Both the position numbers and the translations under genes were made by a program. From Planctomycetota bacterium (GTDB lineage Bacteria > Planctomycetota > UBA1135), in contig JAJFFB010000042.1 of assembly GCA_021776925.1 (NCBI GenBank), positions 1-64,000 on the forward strand: 64,000 bases of DNA, given 5' to 3'. Shown one piece after another: positions 8,049 through 17,536 of the stretch (within the stretch, counting starts at the first letter, position 1; every line of letters starts with the position of its first letter). The notes under the pieces are model-generated. The model was not told where the DNA came from, made no database searches, and worked only from the letters and a program-made list of their open reading frames with translations.

Positions 8049-8909
8049 ATGTTCAGCATCTTCAAACCCTTCATCCGCCTCGGCCTCATCATCCTGGTCG
8101 TCGCCGGAATCGCCGCCATGGTCGCGGGCCCCAGCCGGGTCCACGCGGCCTTCCACCAGGTCAAATCGGAGGTCACCGACATGATCGACGACCACATCGA
8201 CGACCCGGTCGCGCTGCGCTCCCAGCTGCGTAAACTGGAAAAAGAATACCCACAGCGCATCGCCGAGGTGCGCGGTGATCTTGCCGACCTGAACGTCCAG
8301 ATCCGGCAGATCGAGCGCGAAAAGGCGATCTCCGAACGCGTGGTCTTGCTGGCCGAAGATGATCTCGCGTCGCACCAGCAGAACGTGCACACGACCAAGG
8401 CGGTCAACATGCACTACTCCGAGGTTGCTGCGGTCAACCGCGCCAAGGCCCGGGTGTCGCAAGCGCAGCAGGTGGTCTTCACCTACCACGAACGCGCCCA
8501 AGACGCCGAGCGCGATCTCGGTTACCTGTACCAGCAGGCCGAGCGCATGGAAAGCGTCCTGGTCCAGCTCGAGACCGAGCGCACCCAGTTCCAGGCCCAG
8601 TTGCTGCAACTCGAGCGTCAAGTCGACGCGGTCGCCCGCAACGAGCGGCTGATCGACCTGATGGAAAAGCGCAACAAGACCATCGAAGAGATGAGCCGTT
8701 ACGAAGCCGGTTCACTCGAACAGATCCGCGGCCGTCTGGCGAGCATCCGCACGCGCCAGGAAGCCGAACTCGAAGTCCTGTCCAGTTCGCAGAACGGGGT
8801 GACCTACGAGGATCGTGCCCGCTACGAAATTGATGGGACGGACACGGTGCCGACCGAGGTCCTGGAGATCCCGGGCGGGGTCACCATCGGTTCCGGCGCT
8901 GAGTTCTAA
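8049..8909 (+). CDS. Membrane-anchored or exported coiled-coil protein
   Basis: A 286-residue protein with one N-terminal hydrophobic helix (FIRLGLIILVVAGIAAMVAG) that acts as a signal or anchor. A long alpha-helical, Glu/Gln/Arg-rich body follows (about residues 45-230) with heptad-like spacing. The tail (PTEVLEIPGGVTIGSGAEF) is non-helical. The composition recalls PspA-like or other envelope coiled-coil proteins, but I see no diagnostic motif and assign no function. The ATG at 8049 has AGGA upstream; an in-frame ATG at 8025 would add MVIRKKRI, a plausible basic n-region. The gene is divergent from the sigma/kinase operon and ends in two consecutive terminators. Confidence 0.8.
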   Translation: MFSIFKPFIRLGLIILVVAGIAAMVAGPSRVHAAFHQVKSEVTDMIDDHIDDPVALRSQLRKLEKEYPQRIAEVRGDLADLNVQIRQIEREKAISERVVLLAEDDLASHQQNVHTTKAVNMHYSEVAAVNRAKARVSQAQQVVFTYHERAQDAERDLGYLYQQAERMESVLVQLETERTQFQAQLLQLERQVDAVARNERLIDLMEKRNKTIEEMSRYEAGSLEQIRGRLASIRTRQEAELEVLSSSQNGVTYEDRARYEIDGTDTVPTEVLEIPGGVTIGSGAEF

Positions 8910-8915
8910 GCGCCC

Positions 8916-8948
8916 AGGGTCTTCGCGGGGGGAATGGAAGACCCTTTT
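8916..8948 (+). terminator. Hairpin terminator, first of two
   Basis: AGGGTCTTC and GAAGACCCT form a perfect 9-bp stem followed by TTTT. Confidence 0.7.
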
Positions 8949-8952
8949 GATG

Positions 8953-8990
8953 AGGCTGTCGGTCGGGGGACCGGCGGCCTCTTTTTTTTT
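8953..8990 (+). terminator. Strong rho-independent terminator
   Basis: A 12-bp stem (AGGCTGTCGGTC with GACCGGCGGCCT, two G-U pairs), GGGG loop, then C and nine T residues. It closes the coiled-coil gene. Confidence 0.9.
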
Positions 8991-9040
8991 GTGGCACTAT
9001 GCTGGCGGCAGGCGGACCCAGGTCCGACCCCACCTCCCCG

Positions 9041-10249
9041 ATGAAGCCGGCCACCGACCTTTTCCTGACCCACGTTCCTCCCATGGGAATCTATGCAACG
9101 CTGTACGCGTTCCTGGATTCCTTCGGCACCTACATGGGGGAACCGGGAACCCATCCCTGGAGCCAGGGCTTCCCGCGCACCGAGCCCTTGCCCAACGGGC
9201 CGGAGATCCCGGCGACGGTGACCCTGTCGAGCACCGACCTGATGTACCCGAAGGCGTGGGGACATCCGCGCCTGCGCGAGGCCGTGGCGGCCTCCTATCG
9301 CACCCATTACGGCGCACCGGTCGACGCCGAAAACGTGATGATTTTTGCCGGCGGGCGGCCCGGCTTGATCGCGCTGTTGCTGTTCCTGCAGCCCGACGTG
9401 CACATCCGCATCGCCGAGACCGAGTACACGCCCTATTTCGACATGCTGCGCCTGTTCGGGCGTGCCCACGACCTGCTCCCGAGCGGCCCTGGCAACGGTT
9501 TTCTACCCACCATCGCCGACTATCTAGGCAGGGGCAGCGGCGGGAGGCGGCTGGCGATGCTATCCAACCCTTGCAATCCGACCGGGATCACCCGCAGCGG
9601 TGCCGACCTTGCCGAGCTGGTCGGGGCCGCCCACGGCGAGGTCGGTTTGCTTGTCGACGAGGCGTACGAATTCTTTCACGATCCGCCGGTCAGCGCGCTC
9701 GCCCACGTCGACGATCTCGAGGCTTCGAATCTCTTTGTCTGTGGTGCCGCCACCAAGGGTCTGCAGGTGCCTGGACTGCGAATTGGCTGGGTGGTCGCGG
9801 CCAAACGCCACATCGAAATCCTGTCGAACTTTTCCTCCTTCGGCATGGGCGGGGTTTCCCACCCGTCGCAACTTCTCGCGGTGCAACTGCTCGAAGCCGG
9901 TCGGCTCGCGCATGTGCGGCGCGCGATCCCCGAGTTCTATGGGGCGCAGCGCGAGCGTTATGGCAACGCCTTCGCCGACCTTGGCTTGGAGCTCTTTTCC
10001 GGCGACGGCGGTTTCTATCACTGGTGCCGGCTGGCCAATGGGATGACCGCGGAAGAACTCAATCAGCGGCTGTTTCCCCTTGGAGCAGCCATCCTCAAGG
10101 GAACCGACTGCGACATGGCCCGTCGCGGCGCCGAGTCTCCCTTGGCCACCTTCTTCCGTTTTTCCTTCGGCCCCCTTGCTCCCGACTCCTTCGAGGGTGA
10201 CCTGGAAATCCTGCGCGGAGCATTGCAAAGCTCCCCCCGGGTCGTGTGA
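9041..10249 (+). CDS. PLP-dependent aminotransferase, class I/II
   Basis: A 402-residue fold-type I aminotransferase. Motifs are SNPCNPTG, the PLP-contacting aspartate in VDEAYEFF, the Schiff-base lysine in CGAATKGLQVPGLRIGW, and a C-terminal substrate arginine candidate in FRFSFGP. It transfers an amino group between an amino acid and a 2-oxoacid; the substrate cannot be told from sequence. I prefer the ATG at 9041 because an ATG at 8999 lies only 9 bases after the T-tract of the preceding terminator, leaving no room for a promoter. The last codons lie in a perfect hairpin shared with the convergent gene. Confidence 0.88.
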   Translation: MKPATDLFLTHVPPMGIYATLYAFLDSFGTYMGEPGTHPWSQGFPRTEPLPNGPEIPATVTLSSTDLMYPKAWGHPRLREAVAASYRTHYGAPVDAENVMIFAGGRPGLIALLLFLQPDVHIRIAETEYTPYFDMLRLFGRAHDLLPSGPGNGFLPTIADYLGRGSGGRRLAMLSNPCNPTGITRSGADLAELVGAAHGEVGLLVDEAYEFFHDPPVSALAHVDDLEASNLFVCGAATKGLQVPGLRIGWVVAAKRHIEILSNFSSFGMGGVSHPSQLLAVQLLEAGRLAHVRRAIPEFYGAQRERYGNAFADLGLELFSGDGGFYHWCRLANGMTAEELNQRLFPLGAAILKGTDCDMARRGAESPLATFFRFSFGPLAPDSFEGDLEILRGALQSSPRVV

Positions 10250-10262
10250 CCCGGGGGGAGCT
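10229..10262. terminator. Bidirectional hairpin spanning the stop codon
   Basis: A perfect 15-bp stem with GTGT loop; the aminotransferase stop codon (10247-10249) is inside it. On the minus strand it is followed by TTT. It sits between convergent genes. Confidence 0.75.
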
Positions 10263-10283
10263 GAGTCCAGGCTGTTTCGAGCC

Positions 10284-10631
10284 TTAGTGCAGTTCCAGGT
10301 GGACGCGGATATGTTCGCCAGGATGCACCAGGATGCGCTGGCGGTCGCGGCCTACGCCGCGCTTGCCGGCGCCAATCACGCCTTTGCCGGGGGCAACCCG
10401 GGGGAAGGCGAAGTGACCCTGGCGGTCGGTGCGGGTGCGCGCGTGGAAGACGCGGCCGTCGCGGGCGTGGATTTCCACTTCGACGCGCGCGCCGCCGACG
10501 GCGTGGCCGTGGGCGTCGGTAACGGTGCCGGAGATCGCCCCGGGCTCGACGTGGTTATGGGTTGCATTCAGCGTGGCCGTTCCCACCAAGGAAACGCCCA
10601 GAGCAAGCAAAAGGGACAGTGCGAATCGCAT
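10284..10631 (-). CDS. Small secreted protein with carboxypeptidase-regulatory-like (Ig-like) domain
   Basis: A 115-residue protein with a cleavable signal peptide (FALSLLLALGVSLVGTATLNA). A single beta-sandwich of the CarboxypepD_reg type follows, recognised by GAISGTVTDAHGHAVGGARVEV and TDRQGHFAFPRVAPGKG. Such modules are exported and usually serve as structural or binding domains. Here the domain stands alone. The gene is convergent with the aminotransferase and divergent from the response regulator; the 166 bp before the latter contain a T9 tract (10707-10715) but no clear promoter. Confidence 0.8.
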   Translation of the reverse strand: MRFALSLLLALGVSLVGTATLNATHNHVEPGAISGTVTDAHGHAVGGARVEVEIHARDGRVFHARTRTDRQGHFAFPRVAPGKGVIGAGKRGVGRDRQRILVHPGEHIRVHLELH

Positions 10632-10797
10632 TTTCTATTGTTCTTTCTGAGGGTACTGGGGGCTTGCTGGTTACAACCCGGTTATACCACCCAGGTTCTT
10701 CAATCATTTTTTTTTGCACAAAGCCTTTCTCCTGGCCAACCTAGGAGCGAAACTGGGGCTCCCCGGTTGACCAATCTCCTACCCGGGACATGACCCC

Positions 10798-11508
10798 ATG
10801 ACCCTAAGCTCTGACGCCCGCATCCTGGTGGTCGAAGACGACCGCCGGATCCGCGAGGAACTGCTCGCCGCTCTGCGTGAAGCCGGGTTCCAGGCAGAAC
10901 CCGCCGGGACGATGAAAGATGCCCGTCTTGGCCTGTGCCATCCGGTCGATCTGGTGTTGCTGGATCTGGGCCTGCCCGACGGAGACGGCCTCGACCTATG
11001 CCAGCAGATCAATCGGGATCATCCCGCCTTGCCGGTCATCATCCTGACCGCCCGCGACGGCCCCGATCAGCGCGTCCGCGGCCTGGACGTGGGCGCAGAT
11101 GATTACGTGGTCAAGCCCTTCCATCTTCCGGAATTGCTCGCCCGGGTGCGTACCGTCCTGCGCCGCACCGCGCCGGAGCGGTCGCTCGAAAAGGTCGAAC
11201 TGGGGCGCCTGTGGGCCGAGCCGCAGGCGCGGGCGGCCGGTTGCGAAGACCGCAGCCTGCGCCTCAAGCCGCGCGAGTTCGATCTGCTTCTCTTCCTGTT
11301 GCAGAATCCCGGCCGCGCCTGGACCCGGCAGCAATTGCTCGACCGTGTGTGGGGCAGTCATTTCTACGGCACCGACCGCACCGTCGACGTTCACATCGGC
11401 CGGCTGCGCGCCGAAATCGAAAGGAACCCGCGCGCCCCGCTCTATCTGAAAACAGTATGGGGAGTCGGCTACCGCCTCGAGGCGCCGGTCGACGAATTGG
11501 CGGAATGA
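10798..11508 (+). CDS. OmpR/PhoB-family response regulator
   Basis: A 236-residue two-component regulator. The receiver domain (residues 8-125) has the acidic pocket VVEDD, phospho-acceptor Asp56 in LVLLDLGLPDGDG, Thr in ILTARDG and Lys in DDYVVKPF. The C-terminal winged helix (about 140-230) contains LKPREFDLLLFLLQNPGRAW and RTVDVHIGRLRAEIE, the usual DNA-recognition part. It overlaps the downstream histidine kinase gene by ATGA, so the two are translationally coupled cognate partners. The signal sensed is unknown. Confidence 0.95.
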   Translation: MTLSSDARILVVEDDRRIREELLAALREAGFQAEPAGTMKDARLGLCHPVDLVLLDLGLPDGDGLDLCQQINRDHPALPVIILTARDGPDQRVRGLDVGADDYVVKPFHLPELLARVRTVLRRTAPERSLEKVELGRLWAEPQARAAGCEDRSLRLKPREFDLLLFLLQNPGRAWTRQQLLDRVWGSHFYGTDRTVDVHIGRLRAEIERNPRAPLYLKTVWGVGYRLEAPVDELAE

Positions 11509-13094
11509 CCTCCGGCGAGCCGCTGCCGCCGATCGTCCGCACCCCGTGGCATGGCCGCCTCAGTGTGCGTCTGGGGGTGCTTGTCGGCGCCGGGCTCACC
11601 GCGCTTTTCCTCACCCAGCCGAGCCTCGAGTCATTGGGCTATCGCTTCACCAGCTTGCCCGACCCACGCCTGGAAGATCGCTACAGCATCTACACCAACC
11701 TGATGCTGGGAGTGATTGCCGGCGGCCAGTTGGAGCAGGGGCAATGGACCATGGCCCCCTCCTTGGCACCGTCCTATCGACGCTTTCTCGAGGAAAATGG
11801 CATGGGTTTCCTGTGGGTGGATGAACAGGGTTTGGTGGTCGACTGCTTTCCCGCCGCCGCCCACCCTGCTGGCGTGCCCTGGAGCCATCCCTTGTCGGCA
11901 CGCCTGCCCTACGAGTATCCAATCCAGGTCGATGGCGAGGCGCACTCCTGGCGGGCGTTCCCGATCCCAGTCGCCAACGACGAGGAAGAGGAGATCGGTC
12001 ACGTGGTGGCCCTGCTGCCTGGTTCGGAAAATCGGACCACCGCCGAATTCAGGGGCGATTTGCATACCGCGGTCAACAATGCGTTGCAGTACTACGCCTG
12101 GCGCACCGAAGACCTGTGGGATCCACCGCTGCACGATCACCTTCTCAATCACGCTACCAAGGCTGGGATCCGCATGCGGCGCATCCTGGCGATCTCGATC
12201 CCGGTGGTCTTCATGGTGCTGCTCGGGGTCATGATTTCGGTGGTCTTCACGCGCCGGCTCTCCAGCTTGATCCAGGAAGCCTCGCAGCCACTGGCGATCG
12301 GCAGTGATCTTCCCGGTCCCTTCCGCGACGCCGGACGCGATGAATTGGCGCAGCTCGGCCGTGCCTTGAATGGCATGCGCGACCGCATGGGGGTGTTGCT
12401 GGAAGATCTTGCCGACCAGGAGAACGAGCGCCGCAACTGGATCGCCCAGGTCTCGCACGACATTCGCACTCCATTGGCGGCCCTGATCGTTTGTCTGGAA
12501 CGCGCGGCGCGCAGCGCTGAACCCGAGCAGGTCGACCAGCGCACCCGCGAGCTGCTCCAGGCCGCTCTATTCGACGCCGAACGCGTGCGCCTGCTCACCG
12601 ATGATCTGCTCGAAGTCGCGCGCCTCGACGCCGGCGAATCGATGCGCTTCGAGGAGCTGCTGCCGGAAGAAATGATCCACGAACTGGTGCGCGGAATGGC
12701 GCCGCTGGCCGAATCCCAGGGAAAAAAACTGATCCACCGCATCGAGGGAGTCACGCCTAGCGTAAAGGCCGACGGCCGACTGTTGTTCAGGGCGCTGGAA
12801 AACCTGGTGCGCAACGCCTTGCGTCACGCCGAGCAGACGGTTGAGGTCGGGCTCGTCGTCCACGGCGGCTCGCTGTGTTTCCGCGTCGCCGACGACGGTC
12901 CCGGCTTCCCGGTTGCCCCCGGAACCCTGGACCTGGCGCGGCTGAAACAGCTCGGCCAGCTATCCGATTCCTCTGGCCTGGGGTTGCGCCTGACCAACCG
13001 CGTTGTGCAAGCGCACGATTCCAATCTGGTCTTGGGAACCTCTGCGGCCGGCGGCGCGCAAGTTACCTTCGAACTGCCCGCCGCGGGTCCTTGA
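11505..13094 (+). CDS. Sensor histidine kinase (HAMP, HisKA, HATPase)
   Basis: A 529-residue membrane kinase. The N-terminal TM helix is about residues 22-42. An extracytoplasmic sensor of roughly 180 residues follows, then a second TM (ISIPVVFMVLLGVMISVVF, about 228-246), a HAMP linker, and HisKA with His318 in SHDIRTPLAA. The ATP-binding domain has an N-box NLVRNALRHA, G1 DDGPGFP and G2 SGLGLRL. It phosphorylates the response regulator encoded just upstream. The start is the ATG overlapping the regulator stop (ATGA). The end is three bases before sbcD, so the four-gene run may be transcribed as one unit. Confidence 0.94.
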   Translation: MTSGEPLPPIVRTPWHGRLSVRLGVLVGAGLTALFLTQPSLESLGYRFTSLPDPRLEDRYSIYTNLMLGVIAGGQLEQGQWTMAPSLAPSYRRFLEENGMGFLWVDEQGLVVDCFPAAAHPAGVPWSHPLSARLPYEYPIQVDGEAHSWRAFPIPVANDEEEEIGHVVALLPGSENRTTAEFRGDLHTAVNNALQYYAWRTEDLWDPPLHDHLLNHATKAGIRMRRILAISIPVVFMVLLGVMISVVFTRRLSSLIQEASQPLAIGSDLPGPFRDAGRDELAQLGRALNGMRDRMGVLLEDLADQENERRNWIAQVSHDIRTPLAALIVCLERAARSAEPEQVDQRTRELLQAALFDAERVRLLTDDLLEVARLDAGESMRFEELLPEEMIHELVRGMAPLAESQGKKLIHRIEGVTPSVKADGRLLFRALENLVRNALRHAEQTVEVGLVVHGGSLCFRVADDGPGFPVAPGTLDLARLKQLGQLSDSSGLGLRLTNRVVQAHDSNLVLGTSAAGGAQVTFELPAAGP

Positions 13095-13097
13095 GCG

Positions 13098-14393
13098 GTG
13101 CTGCGGCTGCTGCACACTTCGGACTGGCACCTTGGCCACCGCCTCTACGGCCAGGCGCGGGAAGCCGAACATCAGCGCTTCCTGAACTGGTTGCTGGAGC
13201 AATTGGAAGCACACCAGGTCGACGCATTGCTGGTGGCCGGGGACGTTTTTGACCTGGCCAATCCGCCGACCAGCGCCTTGGCGGCGTGGTACGCCTTCCT
13301 GGCCGACACGCGGCGTCGTCTGCCCGATCTGGATCTCGTGGTGGTCGCCGGCAACCACGATTCCCCGGCGCGCATCGAAGCCCCCGGCCCCTTGTTCGAA
13401 GCCCTGGGAATGCGTGCGGTGGGACGTCTGGGCGATTCTCCCGCCGACGGCGAACGCGTCATGGTTCCGCTGCGCGACCGCGACGGGGAGGTTGCGGCGT
13501 GGTGCGCGGCGCTGCCCTATTTGCGCCCCGCCGATCTGCAATCTGCGGCCCGGGCCGCGGCCGGCGTCGGCCCCGAGGCGGGTGCCGAGGATCCATGGAT
13601 CGCGGGGCACCGCGAGATCTACCAGCGGGCCGCGGACGCACTGCAGCAACGCGCAGGGGCGCAGGCTGCATGCATCGCCACCGGCCACTGCCACCTGGTC
13701 GGCGGCCAGCTCTCGGAGATGTCCGAACGACGCATCCAAGGCGGTGGCGAACACGCCTTGCCATCGGAGGTCTTTCCGCCGTCGCTCCACTACGTGGCCC
13801 TGGGTCACCTGCACCGGGCCCAGCGCGTAGGCGGACTCGACCACGTCCGCTACTGTGGTTCCCCGATCCCTTTGTCGATGGCCGAGGCGGGTTACCAGCA
13901 TCAGGTGCTGCGCGTCGATTTTGATGGCCCCCGACTGGACCGGGTGGAGCCGCTGCGAGTGCCGCGCAGCGTCGAGATGCTGCATCTGCCAGCTGGGGGG
14001 GGGGCAGGGCAAGAAGGTACTTCAGGAACGGGGTGCAATCTGGACGAGGTGCTGCAGCTGCTGCACGATCTGCCTGCGCGGTCGCCTGGAGACCTGCACG
14101 AGGATCTCCCCTTTCTTGAAGTCTGTGTGCGCTTGGACCAGCCCGAAGCGGGCCTCGCCCGGCGCGTGCGCGACGCGGTCGCCGACCGCGCCGTGCGTCT
14201 GGTGCGCCTGCAGATCGAGCGAGCCACAGCCGCATCGGGACCGCAGCCAGTGGCACCGGCTCTGTTGCAGGACTGGACACCGCAGGAAGTGCTGCGCGCA
14301 CGCTGGAAGCGCGAGTTTTCCAGCGAGCCCGACGCCGAGGTGCTGGCCTTGTTTCAGCAGGTGGTGCAGGAGGTGGAGGACTTCGAAGAATGA
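13098..14393 (+). CDS. sbcD: Exonuclease SbcD (Mre11-like nuclease subunit)
   Basis: A 431-residue Mre11-family phosphodiesterase that, with SbcC, opens DNA hairpins and trims double-strand ends. The manganese-site motifs are in order: HTSDWHLG, VAGDVFD, VVAGNHDSP, ATGHCHL and ALGHLHRAQ. The GTG at 13098 follows the histidine-kinase stop by 3 bp and its stop overlaps sbcC by ATGA. Oddity: a run of ten G (13995-14004) lies in the coding sequence at PAGGGAGQ, between the nuclease domain and the C-terminal part. A slip there would truncate the protein. Confidence 0.95.
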   Translation: MLRLLHTSDWHLGHRLYGQAREAEHQRFLNWLLEQLEAHQVDALLVAGDVFDLANPPTSALAAWYAFLADTRRRLPDLDLVVVAGNHDSPARIEAPGPLFEALGMRAVGRLGDSPADGERVMVPLRDRDGEVAAWCAALPYLRPADLQSAARAAAGVGPEAGAEDPWIAGHREIYQRAADALQQRAGAQAACIATGHCHLVGGQLSEMSERRIQGGGEHALPSEVFPPSLHYVALGHLHRAQRVGGLDHVRYCGSPIPLSMAEAGYQHQVLRVDFDGPRLDRVEPLRVPRSVEMLHLPAGGGAGQEGTSGTGCNLDEVLQLLHDLPARSPGDLHEDLPFLEVCVRLDQPEAGLARRVRDAVADRAVRLVRLQIERATAASGPQPVAPALLQDWTPQEVLRARWKREFSSEPDAEVLALFQQVVQEVEDFEE

Positions 14394-17300
14394 GAGTCCT
14401 GGCGATCCGTGGGCACAACCTGGCCAGTTTGAAGGGCGATTTCGAACTCGACCTGCGCCCCGGATCGATCGCCGATGCCGGCCTGTTTGCAATCACCGGG
14501 CCGACCGGTTCGGGCAAAAGCACCTTGCTCGACGCGATGTGTCTGGCTCTCTACGGTCGCACTCCACGCCTCGGCGGCGGAGCCCACGTGCACCTGGCCG
14601 ACGCCGACAGCCACATCGCCGCCAATGATCCGCGCAACCTGCTCAGCCGCGGATGCGCCGAAGGCTGGGCAGAATGTGATTTCCTTGGCGCGGATCAGTT
14701 CGAATACCGCGCGCGCTGGCGGGTGCGCCGCGCCAGGCTGCGCAGCGGCGGGCGCCTGCAGGCCGCGCAAATGACGCTTATGCGTATGCCCGAGGCAGAT
14801 CCTCTGGGCGATCGCAATCGTGAGGTGCGCGCCGCCATCGAGGGCGTGGTCGGTCTCAACTACGCTCAGTTCTGCCGCACCGTGCTGCTGGCCCAGGGTG
14901 ATTTCGCTGCATTTCTGCGTGCGCCGGCCCCGGAGCGTGCACGCCTGCTCGAGGCGATGACCGCGACCAGGATCTACGGGCGGATCTCGCAGGCGGTGTA
15001 CCGGCATCACGCCGATCTTGACGATCAGTTGCATGGCCTGCGCCGTCAACGCGAAGCACTGGAACCTCTGGGCGACGAGGAAATCGCCGCCCTGGACCAA
15101 GGACTGGGCCAAAAGAACCACCGCCACCAGGCCTTGGTGAAGGAACTGGCCGAACTGGAGCGCATCCTGCAATGGCAGGAGCAGGAGGCGGAGTTCGTGC
15201 GGCACTCCGAGCAGGCCGAAGTCGCGGTGCAAGCCGCTCATGAGGCGTGGGCCAGGCTCAGCGGCCAGGACGCGTCCATGAAACCGGACCAGGTGGTCGC
15301 CGCGATGCGACCGCAGATCGAAAACGGGCGCGGTTTGTCTTCGGACCTGGGACTGTTGGGCTCCCAGCTGCACGAACTTCAGGAGGAAGACGCCGCTGCT
15401 CAAGGCAAGGCCGAGCACGCGCTCGCTCAACGCCTCAAGGATGCCCAGCATCTCGAAGAACTCCGCGGCAAGACCGCAGAGTACGCCAGGTGGTTACAGC
15501 AGCACGCCGCCGACGTCGCGCGGGCGCGCGGCTGGCCGGCTTTGCGCGCCGAATTGCTTGCCAGCCTCGAAATCGGTGAGGAGCGCGATGCTGCCGCAGC
15601 GGATTTGCAGAAGAACCGCCACAATCTGCAAACGCTGGAGCAAGAAGCCGGCGCCAGCGACCGCGACCTGGCTTCCTTGGGCCAGATCCAGCTCTCCGTG
15701 GATCAGCTGACCGCCGAAATCGAAACCACGCGCCGTCGCCATGAAATGCTCGAGCGGCTCGTCGAAGCGCTGACCCGGATGCGGTCGGCGCGCACCGCCG
15801 AACTGGCCGAACGCCAAGGATGGCAACAGCAAGGCGACCTGATCACACAGATCCAGGAGCAAGTCATCGCGCTCGAAGCCACCATGGCCGAACGCCAGCG
15901 ACTGCACAGCCAGATGCAGGAACGAGCCGGACTGGAACATAAGCGCCAGGCCCTGGTCGAGGGCCAGCCATGCCCGCTCTGTGGGGCCACCCAGCATCCA
16001 TGGTCCAGCGATCAACCACCACTGGATCATGAACTCGAAGTCCTGTTGCAGCAAGACGCGCTCCAGTTGCGTGCTCTGCGCTCCCAGGACCAGCAAGCCG
16101 GGGAAGCGCGGCAGTCGCATCAAACCTCATGCGAGCACCAGGTTGCCGAGCACCGCCGTGCATCAGACCTTGCGCAGGACCTTGGCCGGGAGCTGGACTT
16201 GGAGGTCGAAGGCTGCACGCCCGAACAGGCCACCGAAATGCTGGAGGAAGCCAGCGCACGCCTTACCCAAGCAGACGGCCAGCGCAAGAAGTTCCGGGTT
16301 GATTGGCAGGCAGCGCAGCGAATGCAGGATTTGCAACGCAGAATAGAGGCTCTGGGCGCGCTGCTACCGGCGCAAGAGGAAGCTCTGGCCCGCTTACGCA
16401 ATCGCTGGTCGCAACGCGAAGCACGCCTGCAAGATTCTCTCGGCGAGGATTGGGCGCGCTTTCTTGAGCAGGGTGAAGCCTTCCTGGTCCGGGTCGATCA
16501 ACGCTGCGCCCAGGCAGACATGGTTTTCCTGAAGGAGCAGCAGGCGAGCAAGGCAGAACAAGCCGCCACCGCCGAACTCAAGCTGGCCGAGTTGGTTTTG
16601 GGCAAACAGAGGCAAGCCGCGGTGTCAAGCGCCGCTCGCCTGGCGCGCAGCACGCAGGCATGGGAACAGCGTCGGCGAGAACTGATGACGCTGACCGGCG
16701 GAACCGAGTTCTCCGTCTTCGAGGACCATTGGAAGGAATTGGAACAGCGGGTCACCGACCAGAGGCTCGCGCAGAGTGCCTTGCAGCGCCACCGCGCGGG
16801 ATATGCCTTCCGCCAGTATCAGGATCCGCCGGCCGCGGTGCGCTGCGCCAAGCAGGCCGAACTCAAGCAGCTTGAGTCTGAACGCGACCGCCTGCGAGTG
16901 GAGATCGACCGCCAACAGCGAGTGCGTGATCAGGCTCTCGCTTTTGACCGGCAACTGCAGCAGGCTGCGCAGCAAGGGGAGCACTGGGATCGCCTCAACC
17001 AGGTGATCGGCAGTCAGAATGGTTCCGCCTTGCGCGATTTTGCCCAGGGTTTGAATCTGGACCGCCTGCTCTTGGAGAGCAACGCGATCCTGGAGCAGCT
17101 GTCAGGTCGTTACCGCTTGCAACGCATTCCCGGCAACGACCTCGACCTGCAGGTGGCCGATCTGGCCATGGGCGAAGAGGTGCGCAGCGTCGACGGCCTC
17201 TCCGGCGGCGAGAGCTTTCTGGTGTCCTTGGCTCTGGCGCTAGGACTCGCGGCGATGAGCGGCACCAGGCACGCCCTCGACACCCTCTTCCTCGACGAGG

Positions 17301-17482
17301 GCTTCGGCACCCTGGATCCCGAGAGTCTGGAAACGGCTCTCGGCGTGCTCGATCAGCTGCAGGCCGAAGGACGGGTGATCGGCGTCATTTCGCACGTCGA
17401 AGAACTCGCCGAACGGGTAGGCAGTCGCGTCGAGGTGGTCCCAATCGGCGGCGGATTCAGCCGCCTGCAATGCAGCACCTGA
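14390..17482 (+). CDS. sbcC: Exonuclease SbcC (Rad50-like ATPase subunit)
   Basis: A 1030-residue SMC-like ATPase, the partner of SbcD. The Walker A motif GPTGSGKST is near residue 40. Two long coiled-coil arms flank the zinc hook CPLC in GQPCPLCGATQHPW (about residue 530). The C-terminal half has the ABC signature LSGGESFLVS, Walker B with D-loop in TLFLDEGFGTLDPES, and the H-loop histidine in VISHVEEL. Length is normal for the family. The start is coupled to the sbcD stop by ATGA. The gene ends 54 bp before a convergent glycosyltransferase. Confidence 0.96.
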   Translation: MRVLAIRGHNLASLKGDFELDLRPGSIADAGLFAITGPTGSGKSTLLDAMCLALYGRTPRLGGGAHVHLADADSHIAANDPRNLLSRGCAEGWAECDFLGADQFEYRARWRVRRARLRSGGRLQAAQMTLMRMPEADPLGDRNREVRAAIEGVVGLNYAQFCRTVLLAQGDFAAFLRAPAPERARLLEAMTATRIYGRISQAVYRHHADLDDQLHGLRRQREALEPLGDEEIAALDQGLGQKNHRHQALVKELAELERILQWQEQEAEFVRHSEQAEVAVQAAHEAWARLSGQDASMKPDQVVAAMRPQIENGRGLSSDLGLLGSQLHELQEEDAAAQGKAEHALAQRLKDAQHLEELRGKTAEYARWLQQHAADVARARGWPALRAELLASLEIGEERDAAAADLQKNRHNLQTLEQEAGASDRDLASLGQIQLSVDQLTAEIETTRRRHEMLERLVEALTRMRSARTAELAERQGWQQQGDLITQIQEQVIALEATMAERQRLHSQMQERAGLEHKRQALVEGQPCPLCGATQHPWSSDQPPLDHELEVLLQQDALQLRALRSQDQQAGEARQSHQTSCEHQVAEHRRASDLAQDLGRELDLEVEGCTPEQATEMLEEASARLTQADGQRKKFRVDWQAAQRMQDLQRRIEALGALLPAQEEALARLRNRWSQREARLQDSLGEDWARFLEQGEAFLVRVDQRCAQADMVFLKEQQASKAEQAATAELKLAELVLGKQRQAAVSSAARLARSTQAWEQRRRELMTLTGGTEFSVFEDHWKELEQRVTDQRLAQSALQRHRAGYAFRQYQDPPAAVRCAKQAELKQLESERDRLRVEIDRQQRVRDQALAFDRQLQQAAQQGEHWDRLNQVIGSQNGSALRDFAQGLNLDRLLLESNAILEQLSGRYRLQRIPGNDLDLQVADLAMGEEVRSVDGLSGGESFLVSLALALGLAAMSGTRHALDTLFLDEGFGTLDPESLETALGVLDQLQAEGRVIGVISHVEELAERVGSRVEVVPIGGGFSRLQCST

Positions 17483-17536
17483 GCCAGGACCGCGACCACC
17501 GCCGCCTGCAGCGCAGAAGCCGAACGGAGCCGGTCC

